From positions 1 through 64,000 of the forward strand of contig NZ_JAFMPP010000003.1 in the NCBI RefSeq assembly GCF_017349315.1: a stretch of DNA of 64,000 bases. The letters run 5' to 3'. The stretch's first letter is position 1. The number at the start of each line of letters is the position of its first letter. Of this stretch, positions 42,124 to 50,246 are shown one piece after another. The notes under the pieces were generated by a model. The model saw only the letters and a program-made list of their open reading frames with translations, did not search any database and was not told the origin of the DNA. The DNA comes from Jiella flava (GTDB lineage Bacteria > Pseudomonadota > Alphaproteobacteria > Rhizobiales > Rhizobiaceae). Position numbers and translations under genes: made by a program.

Positions 42124-43749
42124 ATGGAAGCCCTCGTTCTCCTTCTCCTGGTCCTCGGCCTTTTGTTCCTCGGCGTGCCGGTGGCGATCTCGCTCGGCCT
42201 GTCGGCGGTGATCATGATCGCCTTCTTCTCGACCGACTCGATGTCGTCGGTGGCGATCCAGCTGTTCACCGCGGCGCAGAACTACACGCTGCTCGCCATT
42301 CCCTTCTTCGTGCTCGCCTCGGCCTTCATGTCGACCGGGGGTGTCGCCAAGCGGCTGATCGATTTCGCCATTGCCACCGTCGGGCATTTTCGCGGCGGTC
42401 TCGCCATGGCCTCGGTGCTCGCCTGCATGCTGTTCGCGGCGCTGTCGGGTTCCTCGCCGGCCACCGTCGTCGCCATCGGCACCATCGCCATCGCCGGCAT
42501 GCAGCGGGTCGGCTATTCCAAGGAGTTTTCCGCCGGTATCATCGCCAATGCCGGCACGCTCGGCATCCTGATCCCGCCCTCGATCGTCATGGTCGTCTAT
42601 TCGGCGGCGACCAACGTCTCGGTCGGGCGCATGTTCCTTGCCGGGGTCATTCCCGGTCTCGTCGCCGGGCTGATGCTGATGGCAGCGATCTATCTGGTCG
42701 CACGCTACAAGAACCTGCCGTCGGAGGACTGGCGCGGCGTCGTGCATCTCCTGCGCCACGGCAAGACGGCGAGCTTCGGCCTGTTCCTCATCGTCATCAT
42801 TCTCGGCGGCATCTATGGCGGCGTCTTCACCCCGACCGAAGCGGCGGCCGTGGCGGCGGTCTACGCCTTTCTCGTCGCGGTCTTCGTCTATCGCGACATG
42901 GGGCCGCTGAAGGGGCGGCCGTGGGTCGCCGAGACCGACAGCAGCCGGGCACGCATTGGTTTCAACGCCGTCGCCTACGGCATCTCCTTCTTCATCGTCG
43001 CTTTGATCCTGGTCTATTTCCTGACTGCGGGACCGGGCGGCGGCTCCAGCCTCTCGGTTGGTGAGCGCAGCGTTTTGTGCGGCGTTCCGGCATTGTTCGT
43101 CGCGATCGCCTATGGGCTGTGGCGCGGCGAGGGCGGCGTTGCAGCCCTGCCGGCGACTTTCATCGCTGGTCTGCCGATCTTTGCCCGCAATTTCGCCCTG
43201 ATCCTGCGTGCCTTCCTGCCCGCCTGTTTCCACGGCGAGACCCGCAAGGTGATGGTCGATGCGGCGAAGACGACGGTGATGCTGATGTTCATCATCGTCA
43301 ACGCGCTCTTGTTCGCCCATGTGCTCACGTCGGAGCGCATTCCCGACGCGATCACCGCCTTGATGCTCGACTACGGCTTCAACTGGTTCACCTTCCTGAT
43401 TGCCGTCAACGTGCTGCTATTGATCGGCGGTCAGTTCATGGAGCCGTCCGGCTTGTTGCTGATCGTCGCACCGGTGGTCTTTCCGATCGCGATGAAACTC
43501 GGCGTTGACCCGGTGCATCTCGGCATCGTCATGGTCGTCAATATGGAGATCGGCATGATCACCCCGCCGATCGGCCTCAACCTCTTCGTCACCTCCGGCA
43601 TCACCGGCATGAGCTTGGTCAAGGTGGTGAAGGCGGCGATGCCCTTCGTCGGCGTGTTGTTTCTGTTCCTGATCCTCGTCACCTACGTTCCCTGGCTCTC
43701 GACCGTGCTGCCCTACAGCCTGATGGGGCCGGAGACGGTGATGCGCTGA
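42124..43749 (+). CDS. TRAP transporter large permease, DctM family, with an internal insertion
   Basis: 541 residues. DctM features are LGVPVAISLGLSAVIMIAFF, LAIPFFVLASAFMSTGGVAK, ALSGSSPATVVAIGTIAI, and the C-terminal MEIGMITPPIGLNLFVTSGI. The family norm is about 425-440 residues. The excess is an insertion at roughly residues 258-370, with at least two extra hydrophobic segments (AYGISFFIVALILVYFLTAG and VLCGVPALFVAIAYGLW). It lies between the EAAAVAAVYAFLVAVFVYRD helix and VDAAKTTVMLMFIIVNALLF. Confidence 0.9.
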   Translation: MEALVLLLLVLGLLFLGVPVAISLGLSAVIMIAFFSTDSMSSVAIQLFTAAQNYTLLAIPFFVLASAFMSTGGVAKRLIDFAIATVGHFRGGLAMASVLACMLFAALSGSSPATVVAIGTIAIAGMQRVGYSKEFSAGIIANAGTLGILIPPSIVMVVYSAATNVSVGRMFLAGVIPGLVAGLMLMAAIYLVARYKNLPSEDWRGVVHLLRHGKTASFGLFLIVIILGGIYGGVFTPTEAAAVAAVYAFLVAVFVYRDMGPLKGRPWVAETDSSRARIGFNAVAYGISFFIVALILVYFLTAGPGGGSSLSVGERSVLCGVPALFVAIAYGLWRGEGGVAALPATFIAGLPIFARNFALILRAFLPACFHGETRKVMVDAAKTTVMLMFIIVNALLFAHVLTSERIPDAITALMLDYGFNWFTFLIAVNVLLLIGGQFMEPSGLLLIVAPVVFPIAMKLGVDPVHLGIVMVVNMEIGMITPPIGLNLFVTSGITGMSLVKVVKAAMPFVGVLFLFLILVTYVPWLSTVLPYSLMGPETVMR

Positions 43750-43851
43750 GGGCTGGCACTCGGGTGCGACGGTGGTGGCATCGAGGTGCCGGCGTGGGTC
43801 GGCGCCCGCGGGTGATGGCGGGGTCCGTCGAACCGCAGCCGTCGGGAGGCA

Positions 43852-43957
43852 CTAGAGCGGAATGCGATAAACTGGAATCGCCATTCCGCTCTAAGCCATT
43901 GTTTTGCCGCATGATGTGACCCGAAAAGTCATGCAACTTTTCGGCACCATGCTCTAG
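43852..43957 (-). repeat. RIME-like two-module palindromic element
   Basis: Module AGAGCGGAAT (43854-43863) / ATTCCGCTCT (43883-43892) is a perfect 10-bp stem. The second module has CCGAAAAGT (43921-43929) / ACTTTTCGG (43936-43944) with outer GCATG/CATGC. The element starts CTAGAGC and ends GCTCTAG. In reverse it has the same architecture as the main repeat family, with different inner stems. It contains the stop codon of the GGDEF/EAL gene that ends at 43954. Confidence 0.75.
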
Positions 43958-46323
43958 GCGCAAGCGATGGACAAGGTGCCGGTGCCGGCAAGGCGGCACT
44001 CGAGGTCGTCAAGGGGGATGGGCGGGCTGAAATAATAACCTTGGACGAGGGTGATGCCCGTCGCGGCGATCGCTTCGATCTGCGCCGTGTCTTCCAGTCC
44101 CTCGGCGACGACGGCAAAACCGATGCGCTCGGCCAGGAGCTGGACCATCTCGACGACGGAGCGCGAGGCCGCGTTGCTGCCGACGACACTGGCGAAGGTC
44201 CGATCGATCTTCACCTTGTCGAAGGCGTAGGTCGCCAGATAGCCGATCGAGGAATAGCCGGTGCCGAAGTCGTCGAGAGCGAAGCAGACGCCGAGACCGC
44301 GCAGCTCGGTCATCGTCTCAAGGGTCTGCTCGGGATCCTCGACGAGAACCGATTCGGTCAGCTCCAGTTCGAGCCGCGAGGCAGCAAGCTGCTCGGCCGC
44401 GATGATCTCGCGGATGGTGGCGACCAGGCGCTCGGGCTGCTGAAACTGTTTGGGCGAGACATTGACCGAGATGGCGATGCCGTCAGGCAGCCGTGCATGG
44501 TCTTGTGCCGCCCGCCGCAGCACCCATTCGCCGAGGTCGCAGATCAGATCGCTGCGCTCGGCGATCGGGATGAACTCGTTGGGCGAGATGCGTCCCTTGG
44601 TCGGATGGTTCCAGCGCAACAGCGCTTCCACCGCTGTCACCCGGCCGTCGCGAATATCGACGATCGGCTGGTAGTTCAGCTCGAAGGCGCCGTTCGCCAG
44701 CCCGTCGCGCATGTCGCGTTCGAGTTCGGTGCGACGGCGGAAGGTCGCGGCCATGTCCGGTGAGAAGACCCGCGCCCGGCCCTTGCCGGTGGATTTCGAT
44801 TCGTACAGCGCCAGATCGGCGGCGGTCATCAGATTGCTGCCGTCCGGTCCGTGCTCGGGACCGACAGCGACGCCCACGCTGGCTGAGACGGAGAATTTGC
44901 GGGCGCCGACAATGATCGGCGCGTCCAGGGATTTGAGCACCTGATGGGCCACCGTCATCGCGAGTTCGACGTCGGTCGACGGCATGATGGCGATAAACTC
45001 ATCGCCCCCGAAGCGCGCCAGAAAGTCGGTGATGCGCACGCTCTCCTGGATGCGGTCGGCGATCGCGACCAAGACCTTGTCGCCGATGCCATGGCCGAGC
45101 GAGTCGTTGATCGTTTTGAAGTCGTCGAGATCGATATAGAGGATCGCAACCGAGTGGATGCCGTGTTTCAGCACCGGGCCAATCGAGGCCAGCATCCGGT
45201 CGAGTTCGTGCCGATTGGCCAATCCGGTGAGCGGATCGGTGCGGGCCATAGTCTCGATCTTCTGCTGGATCTGCTTGCGTTCGGTGATGTCCTCGCTGAG
45301 AATCAGGATCCCGCCATTGGCCGTCGGCTCGACATGCAGGAGCAAGGTGCGGTTGGCCGGGGTCGCTATTTCGCGGACGACGGCCCGCTGATCCTTGAGC
45401 ATGCGGGCGACATCCTGACGGATCAGCGTCGCGTCGCCGTGGGAGAGGCTGCGGATTTTGACAGCGGCATCCAGCATGCCGTCGAGGGTCGTGGCGGCCG
45501 GATCGTTCCAGACGCCGTAGAGTTCGCCATGGCGCTCGTTTTGCAATTCCCGGGTCAAGGTCTCGTCGAAGGTCACGAGACCATGGGTCATCGAGCGCAA
45601 CGCCAGATGGGCCTGCTCGGCATGCTTGCGCGAGGAGGCTTCGTTTTCCTGGGCTTCTGCGGTCGCATCGGCAAGCGCGCTGAGATTGCGATGCAGCGAC
45701 AAGACGATCACGACATTGGTCAGCATGTAGAGGACGATGAACAGCGAAATAAAGCTGTAGAACTCTTGTTGCGACTGCTCCAGCGCCATCATCAGCGGCA
45801 CGCACAGGCACAGCACCTGAACGATGACGTATTTGGGCCGCCCGGCATTGCGCGCGACATAGCCGGACGCGAAGGCGACGGCCGCGATCACATTGAGGAT
45901 CTGGACGGCGGCGCTCTGGGTTCCGGCAATCGCGTGATAGCAGGAAGCGCCCTGTAGCCCCGCAAACAGCGTCGCGCCGATCTGAAACTCGATGTCCCAG
46001 CGGCGCAGGGCTTGGCGGTTCTCGTTGCCATGCTCGGCCAGACGATAGCGCACGAGCGTCGCCATCCGGCCGAGCAGCACGACGATGGTCAGGCAGGAGA
46101 GGGTGTAGAAAGCATGATCGCCGGTCCATTGCCAGGACATCAGCATCACCAGGACGCCGACGAGATTGGACAAGATCAGGGAGGAGGGCGAAGAAAACAG
46201 CGAGCCGACGAGGATGCTTTCGTGCTGCGTTGTCGCATGTGCGCCGTTTCGCCGGCGCAACCGCCGCAATTGCAGGGCTCTTTCTCCATTCGCTGGAAAG
46301 CGACTATCGACCGAAATGGACAC
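43954..46323 (-). CDS. Membrane GGDEF/EAL cyclic-di-GMP protein, both motifs intact
   Basis: 789 residues from a GTG at 46323. The N-terminal membrane part has about six helices (residues 40-225, for example LILSNLVGVLVMLMSWQW and FISLFIVLYMLTNVVIVLSL). A PAS-like region (about 245-365) ends LILSEDITERKQIQQKIE. GGDEF is at 439-443 with the inhibitory site RITD five residues before it. EAL starts at Glu566, with the later active-site phrases ELTESVL, LDDFGTGYSS, KIDRTF and AEGLED all present. It can in principle both make and degrade cyclic di-GMP. It lies downstream of, and on the same strand as, the RpfF-like gene. Its last codons and stop lie in the RIME-like element. Confidence 0.92.
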   Translation of the reverse strand: MSISVDSRFPANGERALQLRRLRRRNGAHATTQHESILVGSLFSSPSSLILSNLVGVLVMLMSWQWTGDHAFYTLSCLTIVVLLGRMATLVRYRLAEHGNENRQALRRWDIEFQIGATLFAGLQGASCYHAIAGTQSAAVQILNVIAAVAFASGYVARNAGRPKYVIVQVLCLCVPLMMALEQSQQEFYSFISLFIVLYMLTNVVIVLSLHRNLSALADATAEAQENEASSRKHAEQAHLALRSMTHGLVTFDETLTRELQNERHGELYGVWNDPAATTLDGMLDAAVKIRSLSHGDATLIRQDVARMLKDQRAVVREIATPANRTLLLHVEPTANGGILILSEDITERKQIQQKIETMARTDPLTGLANRHELDRMLASIGPVLKHGIHSVAILYIDLDDFKTINDSLGHGIGDKVLVAIADRIQESVRITDFLARFGGDEFIAIMPSTDVELAMTVAHQVLKSLDAPIIVGARKFSVSASVGVAVGPEHGPDGSNLMTAADLALYESKSTGKGRARVFSPDMAATFRRRTELERDMRDGLANGAFELNYQPIVDIRDGRVTAVEALLRWNHPTKGRISPNEFIPIAERSDLICDLGEWVLRRAAQDHARLPDGIAISVNVSPKQFQQPERLVATIREIIAAEQLAASRLELELTESVLVEDPEQTLETMTELRGLGVCFALDDFGTGYSSIGYLATYAFDKVKIDRTFASVVGSNAASRSVVEMVQLLAERIGFAVVAEGLEDTAQIEAIAATGITLVQGYYFSPPIPLDDLECRLAGTGTLSIACA

Positions 46324-46767
46324 GGGTCATCCGCTACATTGTGAGCCTCTTTGGCGTCACCATGAGCGCAAACTCTTAACGCTTACCTGATCATCGGTGG
46401 ATATTGCCAAAAAACTTATGCATGTCTGCACGAAAATTAAAATTTCTCATCGAAATATGATAAAGACCACTGAATCGGCCAGCCCAATAGCTGCGGCTAA
46501 ATGCCGCATAAATCCGGTCCGCGTGGATTGGCGGTGGTCGGCGGGCAAAATCAGCACCTTCACGTTTGCCGCAAGACTTTTGCGTTTTCGTCGGAGTAAA
46601 GCCGGCTGATCAGGTCGGCCGGGACAACCGTCGCGAGCGATGTTTCACAGAGCCAGGCATTGTTCGGCAACCGGGGGCGCGTCCCGACGGACGCGGCCGG
46701 CTACAGGCCCATTCCCGCTGAATTGGGGCCCGATTTTGCGTCAAAAATTGCGTCCAAACGAAAGCTG
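46324..46767. other. AT-rich region between the GGDEF/EAL gene and the RpfF-like gene
   Basis: About 440 bases. The part 46370-46480 is distinctly AT-rich (AAAAAACTTATGC, AAATTAAAATTTC) and should hold the promoter of the GGDEF/EAL gene on the minus strand. No credible small gene was found. Confidence 0.5.
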
Positions 46768-46769
46768 AG

Positions 46770-46804
46770 AGCGTGATCTCGATTTGATCTTACGCAGACA
46801 CGCT
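46770..46804. repeat. Short palindrome flush with the RpfF-like stop codon
   Basis: AGCGTG (46770-46775) and CACGCT (46799-46804) pair around a 23-base interior with GATCTCGATTTGATC. It touches the TAA stop of the RpfF-like gene (46805-46807). It resembles the AGAGCG...CGCTCT module of the repeat family and may serve as terminator. Confidence 0.45.
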
Positions 46805-47722
46805 TTACCGGGCGTTTCGGCCCAGCAACCGGTCCTGCGCTTGGACGATGCGCCTCAGCTTGCTGCGCTCAGCCTCGCTCAGCCCCATCATGTGGTCGAC
46901 CCAGGCCGCCCCGGCCTCGGCGAGTTCGCGCGACAAATCCGGCCCCATTCGGTTAAACGCCGCCGCAATGGCGATCCGGGCGCGCCGACTGGACGCGGTC
47001 TTGTCGCAGAATTCGCGGATCCACTTGGCGCTGCCGCCATCGGTCACGAGGGCGTCGACGGCGCCTTTGTCATAGAATTCGGTGGCGTTGAAGGTCTTGC
47101 CGGAAATCAGAATGCGCTCCGCTTCGATCGGGCCGATCCGCCGGGTAAGAATCGGAGCGGCGGCGATCGGGAAGTGATTGTGGTTGACCTCCGGATAGCA
47201 GAACGTCGCCGACTGCTCGGCCACCATCACATGACAGGCGCGGGCGGGATCGATGCCGCCGCCGAGGGCGCGAGCATGCACGGCCGAGACCGTTGTGACG
47301 AGGCCGTTGAGGCCCGTGGCGTTGCCTTCGATCACCGCGCAGGCGGTCTCGGCATAGCGCTGCAGGCCGTCGCGGTCGTTGCGGGCGAGACAATCAAGAT
47401 AGAAATCGAGGTCGCCGCCGAGCGAGAAGGCCGGGCCCGAGCTGCGATAGGCCAGCACCGACACCGGCATGGCCGCTTCGGTCTCGGCCATCCGGCGCAA
47501 AGCACGTTGGACGCGCAGGACGCTGTCGACGAGAGCCAAGGTGAAGACCGGCTTCGGCTCCGGCCGCATGACGATCCACAACAGGCCGATCTGCGCTTCG
47601 AACAGCAGCTGGATCTGCGGCAAAGGGCCGGTCAGATCGAGGATGCGGTCGACAAACGCGCCGGCGTCCGGGACGGTCGCAGGCTGGGCTGCGACGGCAT
47701 TGGCGATCTGGACCTTGGACAT
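46805..47722 (-). CDS. RpfF-like crotonase (putative diffusible signal factor synthase)
   Basis: 305 residues from the ATG at 47722, with GTGGAG 9 bases upstream; a TTG at 47740 is less likely. It has the crotonase fold with features I associate with the DSF synthase RpfF: AFSLGGDLDFY (98-108, first oxyanion loop), ARALGGGIDPARACHVMVAE (150-169, second oxyanion loop), YPEVNHNHFP (176-185) and a long C-terminal helix with AWVDHMMGLSEAERSKLRRI then VQAQDRLL (273-300). In Xanthomonas RpfF two glutamates (141, 161) are catalytic. The second is kept (Glu178); the first appears as Asp158. It would make a 2-unsaturated fatty acid signal from acyl-ACP. It lies between two cyclic-di-GMP genes on the same strand. 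Ordinary enoyl-CoA hydratase is the alternative. Confidence 0.72.
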   Translation of the reverse strand: MSKVQIANAVAAQPATVPDAGAFVDRILDLTGPLPQIQLLFEAQIGLLWIVMRPEPKPVFTLALVDSVLRVQRALRRMAETEAAMPVSVLAYRSSGPAFSLGGDLDFYLDCLARNDRDGLQRYAETACAVIEGNATGLNGLVTTVSAVHARALGGGIDPARACHVMVAEQSATFCYPEVNHNHFPIAAAPILTRRIGPIEAERILISGKTFNATEFYDKGAVDALVTDGGSAKWIREFCDKTASSRRARIAIAAAFNRMGPDLSRELAEAGAAWVDHMMGLSEAERSKLRRIVQAQDRLLGRNAR

Positions 47723-47818
47723 AAAACGATCTCCACTCAACCGATGCTTAAAACTTAACCGGGCAACCAGATTCTGTAAATTTGGTTTCTAATAGAAGGT
47801 TAATATTACAAATTTTGG

Positions 47819-47831
47819 TAACGAATCGTTA
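47819..47831. promoter_or_regulatory. 13-base palindrome upstream of the RpfF-like gene
   Basis: TAACGA-A-TCGTTA is a perfect inverted repeat with one central base, in the AT-rich 254-base gap between the upstream phosphodiesterase gene and the RpfF-like start. A size and position fit for a dimeric regulator site. No regulator is assigned. Confidence 0.35.
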
Positions 47832-47976
47832 ACGACGTTTCTTTCCCGGTAAATGACGGAAACAGCGTGACAACGCTTGGCAAACGGCCGCCGCGTCAAC
47901 AAGGCTTCAAAGCGGTGACGGACCGTGCATGGTGTGAAAGCGCGATGCGTCCAAAAATGGCCGGAAGGCTTTGTGG

Positions 47977-49971
47977 TCAGGCGATCCGGCGCTCGGAACT
48001 GCCGATCTCGAGCGGGTCGCCGAATCGATCGGTCCCGCGGTGGCCGACCAGGAAATGCTCGGTTGTTTCGGATGCCGGGCGCGGTTTGCCGAAGAAATAG
48101 CCTTGCAGCTGATCACAGCCGAGGGAGGCCAGAAAGGTCGCCTGTTCTTCGGTCTCGACGCCCTCGGTCGTCACCTTCATCTTCATCTGATGGGCGAGGG
48201 TGATGATCGTCGCGACGATTTCTTTGACGTTCCGTTCACCGTTGTCCAGGGCGCGCATGAAGGATTGGTCGATCTTCAGCTTGTCGAACGGAAAACGCCA
48301 GAGATAGCCGAGGGAGGAATAGCCGGTGCCGAAATCGTCCATGTCGATGGAGATGCCGAGTTGCTTGAGGGTCGTCAGCTGATCGAGGATCATTTCGGAC
48401 CGTTCGAGCAGCAGCGATTCCACCACCTCGACCTCCAGCCGGTCGCCCGAGAGCCCGGCCGTCTTCAACGCATTGACAATGATTTCCACAAGGTCGCCAT
48501 CCTCGAATTGGACGGCACTGAGATTAACGGACACGAAGAGCGGCTCCGGCCATTCGGCAACTTGCCGGGTCGCCTCGCGAATCACCCAGCTGCCGATCGC
48601 CTTGATGTAGCCACGCGCCTCGGCGATCGGGATGAATTCGGTCGGGGAGATCAGATTGCCGGCCTCGTCTCGGAGCCGAATCAGGGCTTCAAAGCCGACC
48701 AGCGTGCCGTCGCGCCCCTTGACCAGCGGCTGGTAGAACAGTTCGAAGCCGTCGGCGTCCATCGCATGTTTGATGCGCGCCTCGATTTCGCGGCGGCGAT
48801 GCATCGCCTCGTCCATTTCCGCTTTGAAAAAGACGAGATCCTTGGCGCTGTCACCCTTGTGGTGAAAGTGGGCGATCTCGGCGTGCTTGACGAGTTCGGA
48901 ATGGCTGCGCCCATGGTGGGGCGCAATGGCGCAGCCGATCGAAATCTTGGGCGTCACGATCTGGCCGTCGATCTCGATCGCTTCAGAGACGGCCTCGTGC
49001 ATCGCGCGGGCAAGCGTGACGACCTCGCGGCGATCCTTGATCCGGCGCCGAATGATCGCAAAATCGTCGGGCCCGATACGGGCCGCGAGGTCGTCCGCTG
49101 CAAGACCGGCCGACAGTCGGCGCGCCACGATGCGCAGAACCTCGTCGCCGCGCGATTGGCCATAATGGTCATTGATCTCGGAAATATCGTCGAGATCGAC
49201 ATAAAGATAGGCGATTTCTTCCCGTGTCGCGCGGATCTTGAACAACAGCTGATCGCACAATTCCTGCATTCGGCGCCGATTGAGCAGGTGAGTCAGGTTG
49301 TCGTGGTCGGCGAGAAACTGGATTCGTGCGTCCGCCTCGTCGATCTTTCGCCGCCGCCGCTGATAGAGCATGAAGGGGACACAGGTGGCCACGATGACGA
49401 TGAGGATGATCAGCGCGTAAGTGCGGGCCAAAGTTTTCTCATAGTGATCGCGTTCCGCGATCATGTCGGAGACGATCGACAAATAGCCGATCGCCTTGCC
49501 GTTCCGGATCAGCGGCATGATTACCGATGGATTGGTCGCGCCGTCGTCATGGACGACCTGCCAGAAACCGGTCTTGGCGATGATGGAGGGCGAGAGCTTG
49601 TCGCCGGTGCTGACGCCCCCGGACTTGTCTCTCAGCAACCAGCCGTACCGCTCCGACTTGGACCGAAAGACCTCTTTGCCGTGCCGGTCAAAGATCGTGT
49701 AGCTGTCGATATTGGCGAGATCGGCGACTTTGCGGATGATGTCTTCGGAGCCGGGATTGCGGGCAATGCCGGTCAAGAATGCGTCGGCATAGCCTTCCGG
49801 GCCCAACAAGAGATTGGCGAAGTTCTGGCCGCGATTGTACATTTCCGATTTGACAAGCTTGCCGACGGCATTGTTTCCGACCGCGAAAATCGCCGCTGCC
49901 ACGAAGACGATGACCGCCATCGAGCCGAAGAAACTCTGCCAGTAATGTCGGTTGGCCAAAATTGCCGTCAT
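47977..49971 (-). CDS. Membrane EAL phosphodiesterase with degenerate GGDEF domain
   Basis: 664 residues from the ATG at 49971. Membrane helix 1 (FFGSMAVIVFVAAAIFAVGN), a periplasmic sensor region of about 150 residues (DIIRKVADLANIDSYTIFDR, then GKAIGYLSIVSD) and membrane helix 2 (YALIILIVIVATCVPFMLY). The GGDEF domain has GPDDF at 300-304, so the cyclase is probably inactive. The EAL domain (EAL at 428-430; VVESLLLE, MDDFGTGYSS, KIDQSF, TEGVETEEQ, LQGYFFGKP) keeps the expected catalytic phrases. It should degrade cyclic di-GMP in response to a periplasmic cue and is first in the row of three same-strand genes. Confidence 0.92.
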   Translation of the reverse strand: MTAILANRHYWQSFFGSMAVIVFVAAAIFAVGNNAVGKLVKSEMYNRGQNFANLLLGPEGYADAFLTGIARNPGSEDIIRKVADLANIDSYTIFDRHGKEVFRSKSERYGWLLRDKSGGVSTGDKLSPSIIAKTGFWQVVHDDGATNPSVIMPLIRNGKAIGYLSIVSDMIAERDHYEKTLARTYALIILIVIVATCVPFMLYQRRRRKIDEADARIQFLADHDNLTHLLNRRRMQELCDQLLFKIRATREEIAYLYVDLDDISEINDHYGQSRGDEVLRIVARRLSAGLAADDLAARIGPDDFAIIRRRIKDRREVVTLARAMHEAVSEAIEIDGQIVTPKISIGCAIAPHHGRSHSELVKHAEIAHFHHKGDSAKDLVFFKAEMDEAMHRRREIEARIKHAMDADGFELFYQPLVKGRDGTLVGFEALIRLRDEAGNLISPTEFIPIAEARGYIKAIGSWVIREATRQVAEWPEPLFVSVNLSAVQFEDGDLVEIIVNALKTAGLSGDRLEVEVVESLLLERSEMILDQLTTLKQLGISIDMDDFGTGYSSLGYLWRFPFDKLKIDQSFMRALDNGERNVKEIVATIITLAHQMKMKVTTEGVETEEQATFLASLGCDQLQGYFFGKPRPASETTEHFLVGHRGTDRFGDPLEIGSSERRIA

Positions 49972-50246
49972 GAATCCAAAAGCTCGCTTTCAACATTCAT
50001 GATGCCGGCAAGTGGTAAATTTTCTTCGATGAAAAATGGCGGGTCATGAAGATCACGCCGACAATCGAATTGGCCGCGACCGAATAATCTCGAAAGATAC
50101 ATTCGAATGAAGTCGGGAGGGCGGCGGCTGTTAGATTCACATTGCGAATTGCAGTTAAGACGCAGCATGTCCGCGGCCATGCGATCTCACGATCGAAAGC
50201 CTTGGCGGCGGCGCTTTGCGTCGCGGCGGTTTGACCGCACGCGCTT

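Noticed and set aside
41875-43320. 481-codon open frame on the minus strand
   Set aside because: Antisense shadow of dctM and dctQ with a highly charged composition typical of reverse readings of membrane protein genes.
47971-50049. 692-codon open frame on the plus strand
   Set aside because: Opposite strand of the EAL phosphodiesterase gene, which has complete domains. The plus-strand frame has none.
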